Source: Cellvibrio sp. 79 (lineage in GTDB: Bacteria; Pseudomonadota; Gammaproteobacteria; Pseudomonadales; Cellvibrionaceae). Taken from it: DNA of 64,000 nt. The notes under the pieces were generated by a model. The model had not been told where the DNA came from. It saw nothing but the letters and a program-made list of their open reading frames with translations, and did no database searches. Of the stretch, positions 46,446-54,618 are shown in pieces. The translations under genes and the position numbers were made by a program. Position 1 is the stretch's first letter. Every line of letters begins with the position of its first letter. The DNA lies in the NCBI GenBank assembly GCA_003056245.1, contig MVDH01000002.1, forward strand, positions 297,786 to 361,785. The letters are read 5' to 3'.

Positions 46446-47659
46446 ATTCTGCAATTAATTTTCCCGCGTGGCTGCGCGCCGATGGCCGCAAGGGTATTCG
46501 CAATGTGATTGTGGTGGCGTACCTGGTCGAATGTGCGCATCACGTCTCGCGCATGATTGTGAATCGCGCCGATAACATTGATGTGCACTTAATTGGTTTC
46601 CCCGGTTGTTATCCCAATCAATACGCCTATGAAATGATGCGCGCGGTGTGTACGCATCCGAATGTTGGCGGTGCGTTATTAATTTCGCTTGGTTGCGAAA
46701 GTATGAATCGCGAAAAATTATTAAAAGATATTCATGCGAGTGGCCGCCCCGCCGAATTATTAGTTATTCAGGAAGCGGGTGGAACCAAATCAACGATTAA
46801 ATCCGGCATAGAAGCCGTTGCGCGTTTGCAAGCGCAAGCCGCACAGGTTGAGCGTGTGCCCATGTATTTGCATGAATTAATTGTCGGGACGATTTGTGGC
46901 GGTTCTGATGGCACCAGCGGCATTACCGCAAACCCGGCCGTGGGGCGTTGTTTCGATGCGTTGGTTGCCGCTGATGCAACTTGCATTTTTGAAGAGACCG
47001 GTGAACTGATCGGTTGCGAAACGATAATGGCGGATCGCGCAATTACACCGGAGTTGGGGGTGGAGATCGAAGCCTGTGTTGCTAAAGCAGAACATTATTA
47101 TCGCGTAATGGGATTCGGCAGTTTTGCTCCCGGAAATGCCGATGGCGGTTTGACAACGCTGGAAGAAAAATCCATGGGCGCCTATTCAAAATCCGGTTCA
47201 TCACCGATTAGTGGTTTGATCAAACCCGGCGATATCCCTCCCGCTGGCGGTTTGTATTTATTGGATGTGGTTCCCGATGGTGAGCCGCGTTTCGGTTTCC
47301 CGAATATTTCTGACAACGCTGAAATTATCGAATTAATTGCGTGCGGTTCCCACGTGATTTTATTTACCACCGGGCGCGGTTCTGTTGTTGGTTCAGCAAT
47401 TTCTCCCGTTATTAAAGTGTGCGCGAATCCCGAAACCTATCGCCGCTTGGCGGAAGATATGGATGTCAATGCAGGCCGAATTCTGGAAGGTGAAGCAACA
47501 CTCGACGAGGTTGGCGAAGAGATTTTGCAAAACGTTATCGATGTGGCTTCAGGCAAACGCAGCGTTTCGGAAGATTTGGGGCACCAGGAATTTATCCTGA
47601 CCTATAAAACGTTTGAACCTATTGGCCCGAGTTGTTTACCGGTTCGGCACATTGCGTAA
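46442..47659 (+). CDS. UxaA-type dehydratase, large subunit; candidate L-fuconate dehydratase
   Basis: 405 residues, the catalytic C-terminal part of the UxaA/GarD family: ADGRKGIRNVIVVAYLVECA, LGCES, TICGGSDGTSGITANPAVG, GSFAPGNADGGLTTLEEKSM. These enzymes are metal-dependent dehydratases of sugar acids. In this operon the missing step is L-fuconate to 2-keto-3-deoxy-L-fuconate, usually done by an enolase-superfamily enzyme, and no such gene is in the window. The assignment is therefore by pathway gap plus chemistry. Altronate-type substrates are the alternative. Confidence 0.85.
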   Translation: MNSAINFPAWLRADGRKGIRNVIVVAYLVECAHHVSRMIVNRADNIDVHLIGFPGCYPNQYAYEMMRAVCTHPNVGGALLISLGCESMNREKLLKDIHASGRPAELLVIQEAGGTKSTIKSGIEAVARLQAQAAQVERVPMYLHELIVGTICGGSDGTSGITANPAVGRCFDALVAADATCIFEETGELIGCETIMADRAITPELGVEIEACVAKAEHYYRVMGFGSFAPGNADGGLTTLEEKSMGAYSKSGSSPISGLIKPGDIPPAGGLYLLDVVPDGEPRFGFPNISDNAEIIELIACGSHVILFTTGRGSVVGSAISPVIKVCANPETYRRLAEDMDVNAGRILEGEATLDEVGEEILQNVIDVASGKRSVSEDLGHQEFILTYKTFEPIGPSCLPVRHIA

Positions 47660-47707
47660 TCCTGCTACAGATCCGATTTTTTAAATCAAAAACAGATAAA
47701 AACCACT

Positions 47708-48436
47708 ATGAAACGACTGGAAGGTAAAACCGCGTTGATCACTGCGGCAGCTCAAGGTATTGGCCGCGCCAGCGCCGACTTATTTGCCGCGGAAGGTGCG
47801 CGGGTTATTGCAACGGATATTAATGTTGACGGTTTAAAAGATCTGCACGGCTGTGAAATATATGGCCTGGATGTATTGAAAACCGACGAAATCAAATTGC
47901 TCGTCGATCACATTGGTCCGGTCGATATTTTATTTAACTGTGCCGGTTATGTGCACAACGGCACTATTCTCGATTGCGATGAAAAGGATTGGAATTTTTC
48001 CTTCGATTTAAATGTGACATCCATGTATCGCATGATTCGCGCGGTGTTGCCGGGCATGGTCAGTAAGGGCGGCGGTTCTATCATTAATATGTCATCCGTC
48101 GCCAGTTCGATCAAAGGCGCGCCCAATCGTTTTGCATACGGCATGACTAAAGCTGCCGTGATTGGTTTAACCAAAGGTGTAGCCGCCGATTTTGTAACGC
48201 AAGGTATTCGTTGCAATGCAATTTGCCCCGGTACTGTACAAACCCCGTCGCTTGAGCAGCGCATGCAAGCTACCGGCGATTACGAAACCGCGTACAAAAA
48301 TTTTGTCGCGCGCCAACCTATGGGCCGTTTGGGCTCCGCGCGTGAAATGGCCGAGCTTGCGCTTTATCTGGCGAGCGACGCCTCATCATTTACCACCGGC
48401 ACCATCAATATCATCGATGGTGGCTGGAGCAATTAA
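47708..48436 (+). CDS. SDR-family 2-keto-3-deoxy-L-fuconate dehydrogenase (probable)
   Basis: 242 residues, a classical short-chain dehydrogenase: cofactor motif TAAAQGIGRAS, NCAGYV, catalytic Ser in INMSSVASS, YGMTK for Tyr and Lys, and IDGGWSN at the end. An acidic residue at the end of strand 2 (ATDIN) suggests NAD preference. In the known pathway an SDR oxidises C4 of 2-keto-3-deoxy-L-fuconate; its place between dehydratase and hydrolase fits. Confidence 0.88.
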   Translation: MKRLEGKTALITAAAQGIGRASADLFAAEGARVIATDINVDGLKDLHGCEIYGLDVLKTDEIKLLVDHIGPVDILFNCAGYVHNGTILDCDEKDWNFSFDLNVTSMYRMIRAVLPGMVSKGGGSIINMSSVASSIKGAPNRFAYGMTKAAVIGLTKGVAADFVTQGIRCNAICPGTVQTPSLEQRMQATGDYETAYKNFVARQPMGRLGSAREMAELALYLASDASSFTTGTINIIDGGWSN

Positions 48437-48459
48437 TTTTTTTAAAGAGAGTATGCGTC

Positions 48460-49305
48460 ATGAAATTATTGCGTTACGGAATTGCAGGGCAGGAGCGCCC
48501 CGGTATTTTGGATGCACAGGGTAATGTGCGTGACCTGTGTTCGGTGGTGTCCGATATTAATGGCAAAACACTGACCGAAGAATCACTGAAAAAAATTGCC
48601 AGCATCAATATTGAATCACTGCCGCTGGTGGAAAATCCCGGGCGCTTTGGTGCCTGTGTAAATGGTGTCGGCAAATTTATTTGTATTGGTTTGAACTACG
48701 CTGATCACGCCGCTGAATCGGGCCTTGATGTTCCCGCAGAGCCAGTTGTATTTATGAAAGCGACCAGCGCGATTACCGGCCCTAACGACAATATTATTAA
48801 ACCGCGTAATTCCACCAAACTCGATTGGGAAGTAGAATTGGGTTTTGTGATTGGTAAACACGCGAGTTATGTTGAGCTTGAAAACGCGATGGATTATATC
48901 GCCGGCTATTGCGTGATTAACGATGTATCCGAGCGCAATTTCCAATTGGAGCGCGGTGGTCAATGGGATAAAGGCAAAGGTTGCGATAGCTTTGGTCCAG
49001 TTGGGCCTTATCTTGTGACGAAAGATGAAATTGCAGATCCACTGAAATTAAATTTGTGGTTAAAAGTAAACGATAAAATTTTCCAAAACGGCTCTACCGA
49101 CCAAATGGTTTTTGGTCCCGCCTTTCTAGTGCATTACCTTTCTCAATTTATGAGCCTGCAACCGGGCGATATTGTTAGCACCGGCACTCCTCCCGGTGTT
49201 GGCCTTGGCCAAAAGCCGCCGCTGTATTTGAATGAAGGCGATGTGGTGGAATTGGGTATTGAAGGGATGGGTGTGCAGAAACAGGTTGTTGTTAACGCGA
49301 AATAA
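48460..49305 (+). CDS. Fumarylacetoacetate-hydrolase family, 2,4-diketo-3-deoxy-L-fuconate hydrolase (probable)
   Basis: 281 residues. FAH-fold enzyme with FICIGLNYADHAAESG, the metal-binding acidic cluster around DWEVELGFVIGK, GYCVINDVSERNFQ, GCDSFGPVGPY and STGTPPGVGLG. In the non-phosphorylating fucose route this enzyme splits 2,4-diketo-3-deoxy-L-fuconate into pyruvate and L-lactate. Last gene of the fucose operon; 25 nt after the SDR gene. Confidence 0.88.
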   Translation: MKLLRYGIAGQERPGILDAQGNVRDLCSVVSDINGKTLTEESLKKIASINIESLPLVENPGRFGACVNGVGKFICIGLNYADHAAESGLDVPAEPVVFMKATSAITGPNDNIIKPRNSTKLDWEVELGFVIGKHASYVELENAMDYIAGYCVINDVSERNFQLERGGQWDKGKGCDSFGPVGPYLVTKDEIADPLKLNLWLKVNDKIFQNGSTDQMVFGPAFLVHYLSQFMSLQPGDIVSTGTPPGVGLGQKPPLYLNEGDVVELGIEGMGVQKQVVVNAK

Positions 49306-49306
49306 T

Positions 49307-49420
49307 TTAACCCCTCCCCAGCCCTCCCCTTAAAAAGGGGAGGGAGTCAGCTCCCCCATTGGGTGAAATGAGAGTGCAAACCCCTCCCCCTTCTCGAAGG
49401 GGGAGGATGGGAGGGGGTTA
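49307..49420. repeat. Compound CT-rich/GA-rich inverted repeat
   Basis: An outer pair (TTAACCCCTCCCCA... with ...TGGGAGGGGGTTA) encloses two inner hairpins, CCCTCCCCTT/AAGGGGAGGG (49322-49345) and CCTCCCCCTTC/GAAGGGGGAGG (49383-49406, with the intervening TC as loop). It lies between the fucose operon and the GH3 gene, 30 nt before its start, and may work as terminator or mRNA-end structure; there is no T run. A weaker relative is at 32852-32888. Confidence 0.75.
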
Positions 49421-49449
49421 AGCTACAAAAAAACTCCAGAGAACTAAAA

Positions 49450-52400
49450 ATGAAAAAAATTCACCAGCTCGCCAGCATCGGCTTGATCGCCGCTGCAATT
49501 TTCACCGCAAATTATTCCGCCCATGCAGAACAAAAACACAACATAAAACTCTGGCCCAAAGTCGAGTCGCCAATTAAAGACTCCTCTGAATTCAATGCAA
49601 AAATCGAAGCGATTTTGCAAAAGATGACACTGGAGGAAAAAGTCGGGCAGATCATGCAAGCGGAAATCCAAACCGTAACGCCGGACGATATTAAAAAATA
49701 CCATTTGGGTTCGGTGTTAAATGGCGGCGGTTCCATGCCGAATCGCATCGAAAATGCGAAAGCCAAGGACTGGGTGAATTTTCTGGATGGCCTTTACGAT
49801 GCCTCCATGGATACCAGCGATGGCAAGCAAGCGATTCCCATCTTCTGGGGAACCGATGCGGTACATGGACATAACAATTTAACCGGCGCGACATTGTTTC
49901 CGCACAATATTGGTTTGGGCGCAGCGCGCAATCCTGAATTGATTAAAAAAATCGGTGCAGCCACTGCAAAAGAAGTGCGTGCAACGGGCACTGAATGGGT
50001 ATTTGCACCGACACTTGCGGTTGCGCAAAATGATCGCTGGGGGCGTACCTACGAAAGTTATTCAGAAGATCCAAAACTGGTTGCTGAATATGCCACGGCA
50101 ATGGTTGAAGGTTTACAGGGCAAAGTAAATACCAAAGAATTCCTCGACGAAAACCATGTGATTGCCACTGCAAAACATTTCCTCGCGGACGGTGGCACCG
50201 ATGGTGGTGATGATCAGGGCAACGCACATATTGATGAAAAAGAATTAATAAAAATCCACAACGCAGGTTATGTGCCGGCACTGAAGGCGGGTGCACAAAC
50301 GGTCATGGCCAGCTTCTCGGAATGGAACGGGGAAAAGATGCATGGCAATAAATATTTATTGACCGATGTATTGAAAGAGCGCATGGGTTTTGATGGTTTG
50401 GTTGTTGGCGACTGGAATGGTCATGGCCAGGTCCCCGGCTGTACTAATGATTCCTGCCCGCAAGCGATTAATGCCGGTATCGATTTGCTGATGGTGACCT
50501 ACGACTGGAAAGCCATGATTGAAAATACCCTCAAGCAAGTGAAATCCGGTGAAATTTCGCAAGCGCGCCTGGATGATGCTGTGCGCAGAATTTTGCGCGT
50601 AAAAATGCGTGCAGGTTTGTGGGATAAAAAACCATCGCAACGCGCGAATGCCGCCGATCAATCGGTTGTAGGTAGTGCAGAACATCGCGCTATTGCGCGT
50701 CAAGCTGTGCGTGAAAGTCTGGTGTTATTGAAAAATGCCAATAACGTTCTTCCTGTTAAACCACAACAAACTATTTTGGTTGCGGGTGATGCAGCTGACA
50801 ATATTGGCAAACAATCCGGCGGCTGGAGTGTATGGTGGCAAGGTATTAATGATGCAAATGAAAACCATCGATTCCCGGGTGCGACATCAATTTACAGTGG
50901 AATTAAATCTGTTGTTGATGCGGCAGGCGGTAAAACCCTGCTGTCGGTTGATGGTTCTTTCACGCAAAAACCGGATGTGGCAATTGTAGTCTTCGGCGAA
51001 AATCCTTATGCCGAAGGTAGCGGCGATCGCGACACACTTGAGTTTGAGCCCGCGAAAAAGAAAAGTCTCGCATTGCTGAGAAAATTAAAAGCGCAGGGTG
51101 TTCCCGTGGTTGCCGTATTTTTATCCGGTCGCCCGATGTGGGTTAATCCGGAATTAAATGCGTCAGATGCTTTCGTGGCGGCATGGTTGCCTGGCTCTGA
51201 AGGTGCAGGTGTTGCGGATGTGTTGATTGCGAAATCTGATGGCAAACCGAATTTTGATTTTAGCGGAGCACTGTCTTTTTCCTGGCCAAAATTACCTTTG
51301 CAGGAAGTATTAAACCCGCACCATAAAAAATATGATCCGCTCTTTAAATCGGGTTATGGCCTGACTTATCAATCCGGAAAAACCGGACCCAAAAATTTAC
51401 CGGAAGAGGTGACCGGCGTTGCCAGCGGTGAACCGCAAGACATCAAACTCTATGTGCGTCGCCCACTCGAACCCTGGCATATTTTTATTGAAAATTATGA
51501 ACGTCAGCAAATTTTAAGTGGTGCGTTTGCTGCGTTACCCAAAGGCGATGTGAAAGTACAAACAACCGATAAAGATGTGCAAGAGGATGCGCTTACATTT
51601 AATTGGAAAGATACCTGGCGTGCTGGAATGACTCTCGAATCCGGTGAGGCGCTGGATTTAACTGCACACATGAAAACCGGTGTGTTGGCTGTAGATATTA
51701 AAATCAATGAACTCGCCAAAGGCGGTGTGTCTTTCAAAATGGAATGCAAGAAAGACGGTTGTGATCGCCAGGTTCCATTTACTTTAAAAGCGCGCGAGCT
51801 CGTGGGTAAAGGCTGGCAAAAAGTATATGTGCCGCTCAGTTGCTTCAAACAGGATCAAGACGATTTTAGTGCGGTGACTATGCCATTTGCATTGGAAACC
51901 GGTGGTGCTGGTGAAGTAGCTGTTGCCAATGTTGAATTATTAATTAACACACCAAAAGATGTTGCTCTACATACGTGTGCAAATTATCGCACCCAATCAA
52001 TTACGCCGGATATGTTAAACGAATGGTGGGCCATTGATTGGTGGCTGCCACGCCATCAACAAAAAATTGCGGATGCTAAAGCAACGCTCGCCAATGGTGG
52101 AAAAATCGATGTGTTAATAATCGGCGATTCCATTACTGAATGGTGGGAAAAGCAAGGGCTGGCTGCGTGGAATAAATATCTCGCACCACTGAATGCTTTT
52201 GGAATTGGCTTCGGTGGTGACCGTACTGAAAACGTACTCTGGCGATTGCAGCACGATGCGGTAACCGGATTAAATCCGAAAGTAACAGTGTTAATGATTG
52301 GTACTAACAATACTGGTCATCGCCGTGAAAACCCGCAAACAACGGCGGCAGGAATAAAGAAAATCCTGGAAGAGTTACAACAGCGGTTACCCAATACCAA

Positions 52401-52659
52401 AATTTTATTGTTGGCAGTATTTCCGCGCGATGCCAAACCCGATGGTGAGTTGCGTGTAATTAATGAGCAGGTTAACGGCATTATCAAAAATTATGCAGAT
52501 AACAAACGTGTGTATTTTGCCAATATCAATTCCGTATTTTTAACCAAAGATGGAATCTTGACTGAAAAGGTTATGCCGGATTTATTGCATCCCCATGAAT
52601 ATGGTTATGAACTTTATGCTAAAGCATTAGTACCAGAAATTAAAAAGTTACTGAAATAA
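49450..52659 (+). CDS. GH3 beta-glucosidase fused to an SGNH/GDSL esterase-like domain
   Basis: 1069 residues, about 200 more than ExoP-type GH3 enzymes. Signal peptide (cleavage near YSAHAEQ, residue 27). GH3 barrel and (alpha/beta)6 domain, about 45-630, with nucleophile Asp321 in LVVGDWNGHG, KHFLADGG and IVVFGENPYAEGSGDRDTL. A beta-rich ExoP-like domain spans about 650-850. The last 185 residues form an SGNH hydrolase: block I GDSITEW (Ser about 893), GGDRTENV, GTNN, and DLLHPHEYGY with the Asp/His pair. The GH3 part would cut cello- or xylogluco-oligosaccharides after side-chain removal; the second domain could remove acetyl esters. Function of the fusion is inferred. Confidence 0.9.
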   Translation: MKKIHQLASIGLIAAAIFTANYSAHAEQKHNIKLWPKVESPIKDSSEFNAKIEAILQKMTLEEKVGQIMQAEIQTVTPDDIKKYHLGSVLNGGGSMPNRIENAKAKDWVNFLDGLYDASMDTSDGKQAIPIFWGTDAVHGHNNLTGATLFPHNIGLGAARNPELIKKIGAATAKEVRATGTEWVFAPTLAVAQNDRWGRTYESYSEDPKLVAEYATAMVEGLQGKVNTKEFLDENHVIATAKHFLADGGTDGGDDQGNAHIDEKELIKIHNAGYVPALKAGAQTVMASFSEWNGEKMHGNKYLLTDVLKERMGFDGLVVGDWNGHGQVPGCTNDSCPQAINAGIDLLMVTYDWKAMIENTLKQVKSGEISQARLDDAVRRILRVKMRAGLWDKKPSQRANAADQSVVGSAEHRAIARQAVRESLVLLKNANNVLPVKPQQTILVAGDAADNIGKQSGGWSVWWQGINDANENHRFPGATSIYSGIKSVVDAAGGKTLLSVDGSFTQKPDVAIVVFGENPYAEGSGDRDTLEFEPAKKKSLALLRKLKAQGVPVVAVFLSGRPMWVNPELNASDAFVAAWLPGSEGAGVADVLIAKSDGKPNFDFSGALSFSWPKLPLQEVLNPHHKKYDPLFKSGYGLTYQSGKTGPKNLPEEVTGVASGEPQDIKLYVRRPLEPWHIFIENYERQQILSGAFAALPKGDVKVQTTDKDVQEDALTFNWKDTWRAGMTLESGEALDLTAHMKTGVLAVDIKINELAKGGVSFKMECKKDGCDRQVPFTLKARELVGKGWQKVYVPLSCFKQDQDDFSAVTMPFALETGGAGEVAVANVELLINTPKDVALHTCANYRTQSITPDMLNEWWAIDWWLPRHQQKIADAKATLANGGKIDVLIIGDSITEWWEKQGLAAWNKYLAPLNAFGIGFGGDRTENVLWRLQHDAVTGLNPKVTVLMIGTNNTGHRRENPQTTAAGIKKILEELQQRLPNTKILLLAVFPRDAKPDGELRVINEQVNGIIKNYADNKRVYFANINSVFLTKDGILTEKVMPDLLHPHEYGYELYAKALVPEIKKLLK

Positions 52660-52680
52660 ATAAGTTAATCGTTCTATAGC

Positions 52681-52711
52681 GGGCTATTTTTTGCGATAGC
52701 CCGTTTTTTTT
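52681..52711 (+). terminator. Rho-independent terminator after GH3 gene
   Basis: GGGCTAT / ATAGCCC stem, 8-nt T-rich loop, eight Ts. Confidence 0.88.
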
Positions 52712-52749
52712 GTCGTGTAATTCTGCTGTAACAATCCTGTCATAGAGTG

Positions 52750-52820
52750 CTCGCCGTTATCGTACGGCGAGAGTAGTTTCTGCTGGTCGATAATCCCCCT
52801 TCTTGATCATCAGCAGAGAC
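52750..52820 (+). promoter_or_regulatory. Structured 5' leader with two hairpins before the PstS-OmpA gene
   Basis: Hairpin A: CTCGCCGT (52750-52757) with ACGGCGAG (52764-52771), perfect. Hairpin B: GTTTCTGCTGGTCGAT (from 52776) with ATCATCAGCAGAGAC (to 52820), imperfect. The AGCAGAG that must act as ribosome-binding site for ATG 52825 lies in the right arm of B, so the structure could limit translation. Confidence 0.5.
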
Positions 52821-52824
52821 TCCT

Positions 52825-54555
52825 ATGTCCCCCAAACACCACAAGCATATGCATTACAACGTGGCCCTGGTTGATAAATTATGGAATTTAAAGCGGCTGT
52901 GTGAAGCGCAATTAAAAATGCATATTCCATTAAATATGATACTTAAGGATGAGGAATACCGAGCCGAGCTGTTAGAAAAAGCATTGCACGCAAACCATGA
53001 AGAGTTAACCAAACTGGTGTGGGATGTGCGCCAGATGGAAGACACAATTGTAACCGCCACACATACTGGCGATGAATTTAAACTCAGGAAAAAAGCGCGC
53101 CGCAGTTTAAAGCTGGGTTACCTGGCGGCATTTGCCTGTTCATTATTATTGATAATGAGCGGATATTTATTGCGTTCATTTTTACCGCTGGATGCGGGCG
53201 AAGTATTTTTGTTGGAAGCTGTTACCAACACGCAAGTTAAGCCGGCAACACAAAAACGTGAACAGACGGCATATATTCCGGCAGGACAATTGGTTCGCGC
53301 GACGACACCATTATTTCGCTTGCACGGCTCCAATACTGTTGGAGAAAAATTGGCTCCGCGTTTGGTGGAAGCTTATTTTATGGCTCGTGGTGCAACCAAT
53401 ATTAAAACCCGGCAAGGCAATACGCCGGTAGAAAAAGCGGTGAGCGCTGAATTGAATGGCCGTATTGAATTTATTGAAATTCATGCGCATGGCTCCAGCA
53501 CTGCATTTGCTGATTTATTGCAGGGTACGGCGGAATTGGGTATGTCATCGCGCCGGATAAAAGAGCAGGAGCGGGAATTGTTATTGGCAAAAAGTGGTGA
53601 TTTAAACGAGCCGGGTGCAGAACATATTATTGGTTTGGATGGGCTTGCGATTATTACCGATACCAACAATTCATTGGCCAAATTATCTATTCCCGAGCTG
53701 GTGAAAATATTCTCTGGCGAGGTCACTAATTGGTCAGAGCTTGGCGGGCAAAATTTGCCTATTAAAGTTTATGCGCGCGATGAAAATTCGGGCACTTGGG
53801 ATTCATTTAAAAGTATGGTGCTGGACCCGGTGCAAGCCAAATTGACCACGACTGCCAAACGCGTTGAATCCAGTACAGAATTATCGGATGCCGTTGCTAA
53901 GGAGCCGGGGGCCATTGGTTTTATCGGCTTGCCTTATGTACGTCGTGCAAAACTGTTACCGATTGCTGCTACCAAAACATCTAAAGCGATACTGCCTGCG
54001 CATTTCACTGTGAGCACAGAGGATTATCCACTAGCGCGTCGTTTGTACTTGTACCTGCCGCAAAAAAATATTAATGCAGATGCGGAAGAATTTGTTAAAT
54101 TCAGTGCAACGGAGCGCGGCCAAAGTATCGTAGAAGATATTGGCCTGGTGTCGCAAAATATTAAAACCGGCCAGGCATTTAATAATGATTTTTACCCGGA
54201 AGCCATGCGTGATTTGACGGTGCGCTCACAACGTTTATCTCTTAATTTCCGTTTCAAGGATGGCAGCGATGAACTGGATACTAAAGGCATTAATGATTTG
54301 GAGCGTTTGGTTAAATATGTAGAAATCAACGCGCCGAAACGTGTGCAATTGTTTGGTTTTTCCGATAGTGAAGGCGATAAAGCGCAAAACGAAGAGTTGT
54401 CGTTGCGCCGCGCCAAAGTGGTAGAACAACATTTGACAGAGCGTGGCATATATCCGTTAGTTGCCCGTGGTATGGGTGAGGAAGCGCCGTTGGCGAGTAG
54501 TAAAACAGAAGATGGCCGACGAATGAATCGCCGGGTAGAGGTATGGATTCTGTAA
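52825..54555 (+). CDS. Inner-membrane protein: PstS-like binding domain fused to OmpA C-terminal domain
   Basis: 576 residues. Residues 1-90 are hydrophilic and helical, probably cytoplasmic; one membrane helix (about 96-118, LGYLAAFACSLLLIMSGYLL) follows. A phosphate-binding-protein-like domain (about 165-450) opens with RLHGSNTVGEKLAPRLVEAY and contains ENSGTWDSFKSMVL, the loop that binds phosphate in PstS. The OmpA C-terminal domain (about 465-576) shows NFRFKDGSDELD, LFGFSDSEGD and RRMNRRVEVWIL, which contact peptidoglycan. There are no pst genes nearby. The order suggests a membrane protein that senses a periplasmic anion and touches the cell wall; this is inference. Confidence 0.85.
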   Translation: MSPKHHKHMHYNVALVDKLWNLKRLCEAQLKMHIPLNMILKDEEYRAELLEKALHANHEELTKLVWDVRQMEDTIVTATHTGDEFKLRKKARRSLKLGYLAAFACSLLLIMSGYLLRSFLPLDAGEVFLLEAVTNTQVKPATQKREQTAYIPAGQLVRATTPLFRLHGSNTVGEKLAPRLVEAYFMARGATNIKTRQGNTPVEKAVSAELNGRIEFIEIHAHGSSTAFADLLQGTAELGMSSRRIKEQERELLLAKSGDLNEPGAEHIIGLDGLAIITDTNNSLAKLSIPELVKIFSGEVTNWSELGGQNLPIKVYARDENSGTWDSFKSMVLDPVQAKLTTTAKRVESSTELSDAVAKEPGAIGFIGLPYVRRAKLLPIAATKTSKAILPAHFTVSTEDYPLARRLYLYLPQKNINADAEEFVKFSATERGQSIVEDIGLVSQNIKTGQAFNNDFYPEAMRDLTVRSQRLSLNFRFKDGSDELDTKGINDLERLVKYVEINAPKRVQLFGFSDSEGDKAQNEELSLRRAKVVEQHLTERGIYPLVARGMGEEAPLASSKTEDGRRMNRRVEVWIL

Positions 54556-54570
54556 CGGCGTGATAAAAAA

Positions 54571-54599
54571 TAAAGCCCTGCTTTTGGCGGGGCTTTTTA
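54571..54599 (+). terminator. Rho-independent terminator between convergent genes
   Basis: AAAGCCC / GGGCTTT stem with further partial pairing across TGCTTTTGGCG, then a T run. It serves the PstS-OmpA gene; the A run before it could also serve the chemotaxis gene. Confidence 0.82.
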
Positions 54600-54618
54600 T
54601 GCCGGTCTGCCTGGAGAA

